Source: CAVYHX01 sp963768415
Lineage (GTDB): Bacteria; Pseudomonadota; Gammaproteobacteria; UBA9214
Reading direction: 5' to 3'
DNA: 15,169 nucleotides
NCBI GenBank assembly: GCA_963768415.1
Contig: CAVYHX010000002.1
Location: forward strand, 1 to 15,169
In this document: positions 1-7,125 of the stretch, piece after piece
How positions within the stretch are numbered: position 1 is the stretch's first letter
Layout: each line of letters begins with the position of its first letter
Notes under the pieces: model-generated
What the model saw: only the letters and a program-made list of their open reading frames with translations
The model's database searches: none
What the model was told of the DNA's origin: nothing
Position numbers and translations under genes: made by a program

Positions 1-311
1 CCATTTGCTGTTAAGGTCAGGGCCTGCTTTTCCCACCAGGATCCGGTGACCATGATGTATGTGGCAATCACGTAATCCTCCGGGCTGGAGATCCCGGAGA
101 CCGCACCTGCCAATGTGAGAGACCCGCAATCGGCGACCTCAGTCAGGTTAATAACGGTTTGTGCGAAAGCGGGCGGCGCAAGCATCAGAACGACCGCATA
201 GCCGCGCAAGATGGTCACCAAGCAGAGTGCTGCCTTTTTGCATGCCTTAACAGCGAAATACTGGCTTGCCGAGTTATTTATGATTTTTCCTCGCGCACCT
301 GGTGCATACAT
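1..311 (-). CDS. Exported protein of unknown function, N-terminal part, cut by the window edge
   Basis: This open frame runs off the left edge; 103 codons are visible. The ATG at 311 is preceded by GGGGA seven bases upstream, a fair ribosome binding site. The N-terminus carries a basic stretch (KACKK, about residues 24-28), then a hydrophobic run ending APPAFA before QTVINLTEVADCG, which looks like a signal peptide with an Ala-x-Ala cleavage site near residue 52. A later start, such as the GTG or TTG at 216-221, would give a more standard leader of about 20 residues. The mature part visible (TEVADCGSLTLAGAVSG, then SSPEDYVIATYIM) is not a family I recognise. The protein is therefore predicted to be periplasmic or secreted, function unknown. 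Its 5' flank lies 30 bp from the first repeat element, so that element may sit in its promoter. The base composition is poorer in GC than the operon to the right. Confidence 0.6.
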   Translation of the reverse strand, partial: MYAPGARGKIINNSASQYFAVKACKKAALCLVTILRGYAVVLMLAPPAFAQTVINLTEVADCGSLTLAGAVSGISSPEDYVIATYIMVTGSWWEKQALTLTAN

Positions 312-341
312 ATTATGTTCCCCAATAACCGGGAATAGTAT

Positions 342-599
342 AGCCAGTGTAGGGCGCAATAGCGCAGCGTATTGCGCCGCAGGTATCGGCACCAACCAGG
401 TAAAGTAACGTTCACTACGACCAGTCGATCAACTTCATGATGTATCCAGGACGCATGGGGTAGATACGTCTGTTTCGGTGGTGCAAATACTATTACAGTA
501 ATTATAAATAAACCCCGCCCGGTTGGCAGGTATATCGATTGTTGAGTATGACTCAGTCATGCGGCGCAATACGCTGCGCTATTGCGCCCTACGGGGCTG
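342..599 (+). repeat. MITE-like palindromic-ended element, copy A
   Basis: This is the oldest-looking copy of a non-coding element found three more times at 1251-2056. The ends are inverted repeats of about 31 bp, starting AGGGCGCAATAGCGCAGCG on the left and ending CGCTGCGCTATTGCGCCCT on the right, and extended outward by (C)AGCC/GGCTG. Each end is itself a near-palindrome able to form a hairpin. Copy A differs from the other copies at many internal sites and lacks 15 bp just before its right end, where a deletion between two CAGT repeats is visible. I see no transposase gene and no target-site duplication. Confidence 0.85.
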
Positions 600-843
600 G
601 AACCTAAAGGGACCGAAGCGGAGGTGCAGCAGCGGATCCTTTCTTTGCCCGGCAATACCCGGTGCATGTAATTGACCTGACAGGTAATTCGCGATCTTTC
701 CCGCAGCCGTGGCATCCCCTTACCGTCTATTGTCTTGTCTAACCCTGTCGCCAGCCTGATGTGCACTAGTGCTGCCGACCAGCAGATGTACTAAGCTGGT
801 ATTTGTCAATAACACGTTATGATGCATTGCATGGGGAGGGTTT

Positions 844-1272
844 ATGGCCGCGATAATCAACTATCTTGCTAGACCAAGCCACGATTTGCCGGAACATATG
901 GACCGGCATAACGAACTGGCAGGCTGGGATCGTGACGAGGCCAGGGAAGCAGCCGCCCTGGAGGGAATCGAGCTATCGGACGAGCACTGGAAGGTCATAA
1001 TTTTCCTGCGGCACTATTACCTGGAGCATGGCTGGTCGGCCTTGCCCCACCAGTTGTCGCGTGAACTTGATAATGCCTTCACCGAACAGGGTGGTGCACG
1101 CTACCTTTACCGGCTGTTCCCGCATGGGCCACTTGCCCAGGGCGCACGCATAGCCGGCCTGCCGGTTCCGGCAAATGTCACGCAACGCTTCCTTCGGCTC
1201 CATGCAATAGCAGCACAAGGTTGCATGGTGGAACCGGTGTTCAACCCGATCAGCCAGTGTAGGGCGCAATAG
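844..1272 (+). CDS. DsrC/TusE-family sulfur-relay-like protein without the catalytic C-terminal cysteine; probably frameshifted near its end
   Basis: The family core is clear: residues 42-52 (IELSDEHWKVI), 54-63 (FLRHYYLEHG) and 84-110 (GARYLYRLFPHGP, then ARIAGLPVPA) match the DsrC/TusE fold. DsrC and TusE carry sulfur as a persulfide on a conserved cysteine just before the C-terminus. Here the position after LP-x-P has no cysteine, so a classical carrier role is unlikely; cysteine-free paralogues of sulfur oxidisers are thought to be regulatory or accessory. The ATG at 844 has GGGAGGG directly upstream. The open frame runs to 1272 and its last six residues come from repeat copy B. If one base is removed near 1189, the frame instead ends in SFGSMQ and a TAG at 1208-1210, giving 121 residues and a tail I believe is typical of cysteine-free paralogues. 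I therefore think the true end is 1210. It stands alone between two copies of the repeat element. Confidence 0.8.
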   Translation: MAAIINYLARPSHDLPEHMDRHNELAGWDRDEAREAAALEGIELSDEHWKVIIFLRHYYLEHGWSALPHQLSRELDNAFTEQGGARYLYRLFPHGPLAQGARIAGLPVPANVTQRFLRLHAIAAQGCMVEPVFNPISQCRAQ

Positions 1273-1524
1273 CGCAGCGTATTGCGCCGCAGGTATCGGC
1301 ACCAACCAGGTAAAGTAACGTTGATTACGACCAGTCGATCACCTTCATGATGTATCCAGGCCGCATGGAATAGATACGTCTGTTCCGGTGGTGCATATAC
1401 CTTTACAGAAAATATAAAGAAACCCCGCCCGGTTGGCAGGTATATCGATTGTTGCGCATGACTCAGTATGTTATGGCACAGTCATGCGGCGCAATACGCT
1501 GCGCTATTGCGCCCTACGGGGCTG
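1251..1524 (+). repeat. MITE-like palindromic-ended element, copy B (full length)
   Basis: This copy is 274 bp from CAGCC to GGCTG, with the same terminal inverted repeats as copy A. By my reading it differs from copy D at only three positions, so the two are recent relatives. Internal complementarity is visible: 1292-1307 (GGTATCGGCACCAACC) can pair imperfectly with 1387-1401 (GGTGGTGCATATACC), and GCATGACT at 1456-1463 pairs with AGTCATGC at 1480-1487. The left end overlaps the last codons of the uncorrected DsrC-like frame. The 103 bp between this copy and copy C are unique sequence with no supported gene. Confidence 0.9.
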
Positions 1525-1627
1525 CTTCATGCCTGGCAATATCACCGAATCCCGGAATACAGCCGCTGTAGAGGTTGACGGCTGGGGGATCGCCCACATT
1601 TTAGTCTGGTTTGCTGAATTCAAGGAG

Positions 1628-1782
1628 CAGCCAGTGTAGGGCGCAATAGCGCAGCGTATTGCGCCGCAGGTATCGGCACCAACCAGGTAAAGTAACGTTG
1701 ATTACGACCAGTCGATCACCTTCATGATGTATCCAGGCCGCATGGAATAGATACGTCTGTTCCGGTGGTGCATATACCTTTA
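1628..1782 (+). repeat. MITE-like element, partial copy C (left 155 bp only)
   Basis: The left 155 bp of the element are present: the left terminal repeat and the internal fold up to the TTTA before an internal CAG. The sequence then runs straight into copy D. Positions 1628-1782 and 1783-1937 appear identical, which makes this a tandem duplication with a 155 bp period. The junction trinucleotide CAG occurs both at the element's outer end and at the internal breakpoint. Confidence 0.9.
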
Positions 1783-2056
1783 CAGCCAGTGTAGGGCGCA
1801 ATAGCGCAGCGTATTGCGCCGCAGGTATCGGCACCAACCAGGTAAAGTAACGTTGATTACGACCAGTCGATCACCTTCATGATGTATCCAGGCCGCATGG
1901 AATAGATACGTCTGTTCCGGTGGTGCATATACCTTTACAGAAAATATGAAGAATCCCCGCCCGGTTGGCAGGTATATCGATTGTTGAGCATGACTCAGTA
2001 TGTTATGGCACAGTCATGCGGCGCAATACGCTGCGCTATTGCGCCCTACGGGGCTG
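1783..2056 (+). repeat. MITE-like palindromic-ended element, copy D (full length)
   Basis: A complete 274 bp copy, in the same orientation as A, B and C. The differences from copy B that I can see are two substitutions near 1948-1953 and one near 1989. It ends 23 bp before the duplicated tRNA-Pro tail at 2080. Confidence 0.9.
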
Positions 2057-2079
2057 CGGGCTGCTTTTGATTCTATTGT

Positions 2080-2092
2080 TCGGGACGAGAGG
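2080..2092 (-). repeat. Copy of the tRNA-Pro 3' end, possible attachment-site remnant
   Basis: The 13 bp TCGGGACGAGAGG occurs here and again at 2235-2247, where it is the 3' end of the tRNA-Pro body (complement). Both copies have the same orientation, 155 bp apart. Integrases often use tRNA 3' ends and leave such a duplicate. The copy is short and no integrase gene is visible, so this is only suggestive. Confidence 0.35.
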
Positions 2093-2107
2093 GTGAGCCG
2101 GAAACAA

Positions 2108-2131
2108 AACAATGTCCCAATGGACATTGTT
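2108..2131. other. Perfect 10 bp stem-loop
   Basis: AACAATGTCC and GGACATTGTT form a perfect ten-pair stem around the loop CAAT. No T-run follows on either strand, so it does not look like an intrinsic terminator. It could be an operator-like or structural site. The rest of 2057-2195 is GC-rich and holds no supported gene. Confidence 0.5.
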
Positions 2132-2195
2132 CCCGGCGAACGCCCGGTGCGTCTCGCGCCGGGCCGGGCCGGGAATCCGAACGCACCGGACAACG

Positions 2196-2226
2196 AAAAA
2201 AGGCCGTTCATGAGAACGGCCTTTTT
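2196..2226 (-). terminator. Intrinsic terminator after tRNA-Pro (bidirectional form)
   Basis: GGCCGTTC (2202-2209) pairs with GAACGGCC (2214-2221) around an ATGA loop, flanked by A and T runs of five or more. On the minus strand it lies six bases beyond the tRNA-Pro CCA end and ends in a T-run, as expected for a tRNA terminator. The symmetry means it could also stop plus-strand transcripts. Confidence 0.85.
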
Positions 2227-2231
2227 GATGT

Positions 2232-2310
<79 letters not shown>

Positions 2311-2325
2311 GATTGATGTAGTGAG

Positions 2326-2344
2326 ATTATAACAGGGTACCCTG
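2326..2344 (-). promoter_or_regulatory. Candidate tRNA-Pro promoter with palindrome
   Basis: On the minus strand a perfect TATAAT (2331-2326) ends 17 bp before the tRNA-Pro 5' end. No good -35 hexamer is present at 16-18 bp; TTACGC with a 19 bp spacer is the nearest. The spacer holds a perfect 12 bp palindrome, CAGGGTACCCTG (2333-2344), which could be an operator. Confidence 0.45.
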
Positions 2345-2372
2345 GATACTGCGTAACCTGACAAGTCTATGA

Positions 2373-2729
2373 CTAGCGCTTCAGCAACTGCAGCACGTCT
2401 TCCAGCTCCATGCGGACCTGGTGCACGATCTGCTGGCTCTGGGTCACGTCCTCTTTCGCGTCTTCGCCGGACATCTTTTGCCGGGCGCCGCCGATGGTGA
2501 AGCCTTGCTCGTAGAGCAGGCTTCTGATCTGGCGGATCATCAGCACGTCCTGGCGCTGGTAGTAACGCCGGTTGCCGCGCCGCTTGACCGGCTTCAGCTG
2601 CGGGAACTCCTGCTCCCAGTAACGCAGCACGTGCGGCTTTACCCCGCACAGCTCGCTGACTTCACCGATGGTGAAATAGCGCTTGCCCGGTATGACTGGA
2701 AGTTCGTCGTTATTACTCGCTTCCAGCAT
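2373..2729 (-). CDS. MerR-family transcriptional regulator
   Basis: The protein has 118 residues, the usual size of the small MerR-like regulator that follows ihfA in many gammaproteobacteria. The winged helix-turn-helix fills roughly residues 17-86: RYFTIGEVSELCGVKPHVL, then RYWEQEFPQL and RRGNRRYYQRQDV. The C-terminal part (about 90-118) looks like a short coiled coil for dimer formation. No metal-binding cysteine pair is visible, so it is unlikely to be a metal sensor. The ATG at 2729 lies within the last 17 bases of ihfA in another frame, with AGAGG just upstream, which implies translational coupling. The targets cannot be told from the sequence. Confidence 0.93.
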   Translation of the reverse strand: MLEASNNDELPVIPGKRYFTIGEVSELCGVKPHVLRYWEQEFPQLKPVKRRGNRRYYQRQDVLMIRQIRSLLYEQGFTIGGARQKMSGEDAKEDVTQSQQIVHQVRMELEDVLQLLKR

Positions 2730-3009
2730 ATGCCTCTACTCTCGCCTTGAGTTTCTGGCCGGAACGGAAGGTCACGACACGCCGGGCGGAAATCGGAATT
2801 TCTTCACCCGTCTTCGGGTTGCGGCCCGGCCGCTGGTTCTTTTCGCGCAAATCGAAATTACCGAAACCGGACAGTTTGACCTGGCGCCCGTTTTCCAGTG
2901 CAGCCCGGATCTCCTCGAAAAACAGCTCGACCAGTTCCTTGGCTTCGCGCTTGTTCAGTCCCAGGTCCTCAAACAGTTTTTCTGCCATATCTGCTTTGGT
3001 CAATGCCAT
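2713..3009 (-). CDS. ihfA: Integration host factor, alpha subunit
   Basis: The 98-residue protein is a DNA-bending HU/IHF-family subunit: MALTKADMAEKLFEDLGLNK at the N-terminus, VKLSGFGNFDLR in the middle, and the beta-arm signature GRNPKTGEEIPI with the conserved proline. IHF, as a heterodimer with IhfB, bends DNA for recombination, replication and sigma-54 promoters. The start ATG at 3009 lies four bases after the pheT stop, and its ribosome binding site AAGGGA lies inside the last pheT codons, so the two are co-translated. The 3' end overlaps merR by 17 bp. Position after pheT and length match other gammaproteobacteria. Confidence 0.97.
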   Translation of the reverse strand: MALTKADMAEKLFEDLGLNKREAKELVELFFEEIRAALENGRQVKLSGFGNFDLREKNQRPGRNPKTGEEIPISARRVVTFRSGQKLKARVEAYAGSE

Positions 3010-3013
3010 GGTA

Positions 3014-5391
3014 CTAATCCCTTAAGGTTGCCCCGAATTCCTCCCCGAGCCGACCGCTCACCCGATCGACCACGGCCTCTACATCCTGATCAGTAAGTGT
3101 GCGTGAAGAATCCTGTAGAATCAAGCCAAAGGCGATGCTTTTTCGCCCTGTTTCTACGCCTTTTCCCTGGTAGATATCGAATATCACCACATCCTGCAGC
3201 AGCTCACCGGCGGCCTCGCGGACGACAGAATCCAGTGCGCCCGCCCGGATTTCGGCAGCCACGACCACCGCCAGGTCACGGCGAATGGAGGGATAGCGGG
3301 AGATCTCATGGAAGCGCGCCAGTGTGCGTGCATTGATGGCAGCGTATTCCAGCTCGAACAGGCAGGCACTGCGGTCGATATCATACTGTTCCGCCAGCTG
3401 CGGATGAATACGACCCAGCCAGCCGGCAGCAATGTCCCCTGAGTGAATCCGTGCTGTTTGCCCGGGATGCAATGCCGGGTGTTCCGCGGCAGTAAAGACA
3501 AATTCGTGTGCATGCCTTGTCTGCGCAAGGAGCGCCTCCACATCACGACGCACGTCATAGAAATCAACCGGCGCCGGCGCGCCCTCCCAGTGTTCCGGCA
3601 ACCGCGACCCGGTCACTACACCGGCGACCACGGTATCTTGCCTGATATCAGTGTCATCGGTAATGAATCTCAGTCCGTGCTCGAACAAGCGCAGCCGCGG
3701 TTTCTGGCGACGCTGGTTATACTGCACGGCCTTCAGCAGGCCCGGCCACAGGCTGGTGCGCATTTCGGCCATCTCGGATGAAATCGGGTTGGCGAGCACC
3801 ACCGGCGCCAGGTCCGGATTCACCCTGCGCTGCAATTCGGGATCGACGAAGCTGTAGGTCACTGCCTCCTGATAACCACGCGCAACCAGGATATCGCTGA
3901 GCTGTTCGATACTGACCACGGCTTCCGCAACCGGCTGAATGGTCAACGCACCCCGCAAGGGAGTCATGGGAATCCGGTTGTATCCGTAGATACGCCCGAT
4001 TTCCTCGATCAGGTCTGCTTCCAGCGTGATGTCGAAGCGGAAGGTGGGCGGCAAGATCCGCCAGCCCATCGATTGCTCCTCGATGCCCATCCCCAGGCGC
4101 TGCAGTATATCGACCACCTCATCGCGCGCAGGCGTCATACCCAGCACCCGCTGGATACGCTCCGCGCGTAACTCGATCGGTGTACGCGCGGGTATTTCCT
4201 CCGCAGCCGTAATTTCAGTTACCGGCCCGGCGTCGCCGCCACATATCTCCAGCAGCAAGGCGGTGGCGCGCTCCAGCGCACGCTCCTGCAGGCCGGGATC
4301 GACACCGCGTTCAAACCGGTATGCCGAGTCGGTATGCAAGGCGTAGTTGCGCGCGCAACCGGCAATACCTGCCGGCGTGAAGAACGCGCATTCAAGAAAC
4401 AGGTCGGTGGTCTCCGGCTGTACGCCGGAATCGATTCCGCCCATGACGCCGGCTATCGCCAGTGGCTTTTCATGGTCGGCAATCACCAGCGTGTCCGAAT
4501 TCATGGTAATGGTGCGTTCATCCAGCAGGGTAAGCTGTTCGCCCTGCTCCGCGTAACGCACGCGAATACCCCGCGCAAGCTTCGCCAGGTCGAAGGCGTG
4601 CAGTGGCTGCCCCAGTTCCAGCAGGACATAGTTAGTGACGTCCACCACCGGCCCGAGACTGCGCAGGCCGCTGCGGCGCAAGCGTTCCTGCATCCACAGC
4701 GGTGTGACTGCAGTGGTGTCGATAGCGCGGATGACCCGGCCGAGGTAGCGTGGACAGGCGGCCGGTACCTGGACCTCGATGTCGAAACGGTCCTTTATGG
4801 TGACCGCAACCGCCTTGATATAGATACTCGATACCGGGCTGCGCGTCAGGGTACCCACTTCCCGCGCAATACCTTCTATGCCCAGGCAGTCGCCCCGGTT
4901 CGGGGTCAGGTCGATATCGATCATGCTGTCATCGAGACCAAGATAGTCAGCCAGCGGTCTGCCCCGCCGGCGCATCCGCAGGTAATTCCAGCAGGCCGGA
5001 CTGATCCTCGCCCAGCCCCAGTTCCCGCGCGGAACACAACATGCCCAGGGATTCCACGCCCCGCAGCCTGGTCTTCTTTATCTTGATTCCCGGCAGGCGC
5101 GCACCGACCGGGGCCAGCGGATAACGGCCACCCGCTTTCACATTGGGTGCACCACAGACAATCTGCAAGGCCTCGGTTTGACCGGCATTGACGCGACAGA
5201 CCCTGAGCTTGTCCGCATCCGGATGGGGTTCAACGGACACCACCTCACCCACCAGCAGCCCGTCGATGCCGGCGGCGACCGGTTCGACCGTATCGACCTC
5301 CAGGCCCGCCATGGTCAACTGCTCGACCAGTTCCGCCGGTAGAGACCGGCGGATCAACCCATTCGCGCAACCATTTTTCACTGAATTTCAT
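3014..5391 (-). CDS. pheT: Phenylalanine--tRNA ligase, beta subunit; two frameshifts in this sequence
   Basis: The true start is the ATG at 5391, giving MKFSEKWLREWVDP, the classical PheT N-terminus; a longer single frame beginning near 5381 is out of phase with it. One extra base near 5334-5337 separates this from AELVEQLTMAGLEVD, and another near 4958 separates ELPADAPAG from PLADYLGLDD. After removing both, the protein has 791 residues, close to the roughly 795 of E. coli. Domains in order are the OB-fold tRNA-binding region (about 40-150), the B3/B4 editing region, B5, the catalytic-like core, and the C-terminal anticodon-binding domain (RYPSIRRDLAVVV to the end). With PheS it forms an alpha2beta2 enzyme charging tRNA-Phe. 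No clear ribosome binding site precedes ATG 5391. The last ~640 codons are uninterrupted, so the frameshifts are probably errors in the sequence. Confidence 0.93.
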
Positions 5392-5450
5392 ATAGATAAG
5401 GGTATAAGTTCAGAAAGATTCAAGATATCAGGCCCGGTGCGATATACCTG

Positions 5451-5487
5451 CGGCAGATTGCCGCGTCGCTATGCTCCTCGCAATGAC
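5451..5487 (-). repeat. REP-like dispersed repeat between pheS and pheT
   Basis: On the minus strand this reads GTCATTGCGAGGAGCATAGC followed by GACGCGGCAATCTGCCG, a form of a repeat widely scattered between genes of proteobacteria. The end CGGCA-GAT-TGCCG makes a small hairpin. It fills part of the 112 bp gap between pheS and pheT. The remnant at 7403-7485 belongs to the same type. Confidence 0.65.
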
Positions 5488-5503
5488 CATACACAAAACT
5501 CAC

Positions 5504-6525
5504 TCAGTTAAACTGCTGTAAAAAACCCAGATCGTTTTCAAAGAACAGGCGCAGGTCATTCACGCCGTAGCGCAACATGGCCAGGCGTTCGACGCCCATG
5601 CCAAAGGCAAAGCCGGTGTACGTCTCGTTATCGATATCCGACGTGCTTGAAGACATTCGGATGCACCATGCCGCAACCCAGCACTTCCAGCCAGCCGGTA
5701 TGGCTGCACACCCGACAGCCTTCGCCCGCACACATCACACACTGGATATCGACTTCCGCTGACGGTTCGGTGAAGGGGAAATAGGACGGCCGAAAACGGA
5801 CCACGAGGTCATCGTTCTCAAAGAAACGGTGCAGAAAATCATTCAGCATCCCTTTGAGATCGGCAAAGCTGACATCGCTATCCACCATCAGACCTTCGAC
5901 CTGATGAAACATGGGCGTATGGGTCAAATCCGAATCGCAGCGGTACACCCGTCCCGGGGCGATAACGCGCAGCGGCGGCTTGCGGTCCTGCATCACCCGC
6001 ACCTGCACCGGCGAGGTATGGGTCCGCAGCAGGGTGTGCGCATCGAAAATAGAAGGTATCGTGCATGGCGCGGGCGGGGTGATGCGCGGGAATATTCAGG
6101 GCCTCGAAATTATGGTAGTCATCTTCGATTTCCGGGCCCTCGGCCACGCTGAACCCCAGCGGCATGAACAGTTGCTCGATCCGGCGCATGGTGATGGTCA
6201 CCGGATGCAGCCCTCCGTGGTGCTGACCACGTCCCGGCAGGGTGACGTCAACCCGTTCACTCGCAAGCCGCTGCGCCAGCACAACGGAATCCAGCTCCGC
6301 CCGGCGCTGCTCGATGACCTGCTGGAGCTGCTGCTTGATCCGGTTGATCTCCTGACCGGCGGCCGGTCGCTCCGCTGCGGGCAGCTTGCCGAGCTGCTTG
6401 AGCTGTTCCGTCAACTCACCCTTCTTGCCGAGCAGCCGCACGCGCACCTCATCGAGCGCAGCGGGATCACCCGCATTCGCAATGTCCTGCAATGCCTGTT
6501 GTTCGAGATCGTTCAGGCTGGTCAC
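5504..6525 (-). CDS. pheS: Phenylalanine--tRNA ligase, alpha subunit; two frameshifts in this sequence
   Basis: PheS is the catalytic subunit for charging tRNA-Phe. It begins at GTG 6525 with AGGGAG nine bases upstream. The first 160 or so residues are clean: an N-terminal coiled-coil tRNA-binding region, then GGLHPVTITMRRIE and GPEIEDDYHNFEALNIPAHH. An extra base in the A-run 6046-6049 then shifts the frame before DAHTLLRTHTSPVQVR, and a second extra base near 5633-5637 lies in the motif that should read HPNVFKHVGIDNETYTGFAF. After correction the protein has 339 residues and ends ENDLGFLQQFN. Motif 2 (APGRVYRCDSDLTHTPMFHQ) and motif 3 (GFAFGMGVERLAMLRYG) are present. A four-cysteine insert (CVMCAGEGCRVC) before WLEVLGCGMV is a known variant. 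No Phe-rich leader peptide like E. coli pheM is visible upstream. Confidence 0.92.
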
Positions 6526-6566
6526 CGGGTCGCACTCCCTGATTGTAGTTTTTTTTCAATTAAGCC

Positions 6567-6587
6567 CCCTCCCCCTCAGGGGGAGGG
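6567..6587. repeat. GC-rich hairpin repeat upstream of pheS
   Basis: CCCTCCCCC (6567-6575) and GGGGGAGGG (6579-6587) form a perfect nine-pair stem around TCA. With the adjoining TTGGGGAGAGGGG this resembles a common intergenic hairpin repeat of proteobacteria. No T-run follows on the minus strand, so I do not call it a terminator. It lies in the leader of pheS. Confidence 0.6.
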
Positions 6588-6679
6588 TTGGGGAGAGGGG
6601 ACATGCATCTTGATCCCTTCCCGCACCCGTCCGCACCCCACGGGCGCGGAACTGTTCTCATACATAGCGCAGCAGCGAT

Positions 6680-6715
6680 AAAAAAAGGGGAAAGGCGTCA
6701 ACCTTTCCCCTTTTT
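6680..6715 (-). terminator. Intrinsic terminator between rplT and pheS
   Basis: GGGGAAAGG (6687-6695) pairs with CCTTTCCCC (6702-6710) around a six-base loop, flanked by seven A and five T. On the minus strand it ends in a T-run about 26 bp after the rplT stop, so it should end the thrS-infC-rpmI-rplT transcript. It is symmetrical enough to work on both strands. pheST then needs readthrough or its own promoter in 6526-6679; I saw no convincing promoter there. Confidence 0.85.
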
Positions 6716-6740
6716 AGATTTTTCAGCAGCGCTAAGGGGC

Positions 6741-7100
6741 TTACACCGATAAGTTGGCCTTGGCCTTGTCCGCCAGCGCACTAAAACCCGCTTTGTCGAA
6801 TACCGCCAAATCGGCGAGCACCTTTCTGTCGACCTCGATATTCGCCTTGCTCAGGCCATCGATCATACGACTGTAGGACAGCCCGTTTTCACGCGCCGCT
6901 GCATTGATGCGCGCAATCCACAGGCTGCGAAACTGGCGCTTGCGTTGCCGGCGGTCGCGATAGGCATACTGGCCCGCCTTGATAACGGCCTGCTTGGCGA
7001 CGCGGTACACCTTGCTGCGCGCACCGTAATAACCTTTTGCCTTGCCCAGCACCTTTTTGTGCCTGGCATGGGCGGTAACACCTCGTTTTACTCTTGGCAT
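6741..7100 (-). CDS. rplT: 50S ribosomal protein L20
   Basis: The start is the ATG at 7100 (MPRVKRGVTAHARHKKVL), not the in-frame upstream ATG at 7172, which would overlap the end of rpmI. GAGG lies about nine bases before it. The 119-residue product has the long basic N-terminal extension and the globular part with RQRKRQFRSLWIARINAAAR and LSYSRMIDGL expected for L20. L20 helps early 50S assembly by binding 23S rRNA. In E. coli it also represses translation of rpmI and rplT. The gene follows rpmI by 25 bp. Confidence 0.97.
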   Translation of the reverse strand: MPRVKRGVTAHARHKKVLGKAKGYYGARSKVYRVAKQAVIKAGQYAYRDRRQRKRQFRSLWIARINAAARENGLSYSRMIDGLSKANIEVDRKVLADLAVFDKAGFSALADKAKANLSV

Positions 7101-7125
7101 TGCTGACGACCTCTGAAATAACGAC

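Noticed and set aside
1251..1272. Repeat copy B supplying the stop codon and a new C-terminal cysteine to the DsrC-like protein
   Set aside because: The open frame does end there, but a one-base correction near 1189 gives a family-like tail ending at 1210, well before the repeat. The longer tail is then an artefact.
1433..1639. 68-codon frame running from copy B through the unique 103 bp into copy C
   Set aside because: Most of it is repeat sequence translated by chance; the unique part resembles no family I know and has no independent start or ribosome binding site.
4334..5086. 250-codon plus-strand frame opposite pheT
   Set aside because: Antisense shadow of pheT without a family resemblance.
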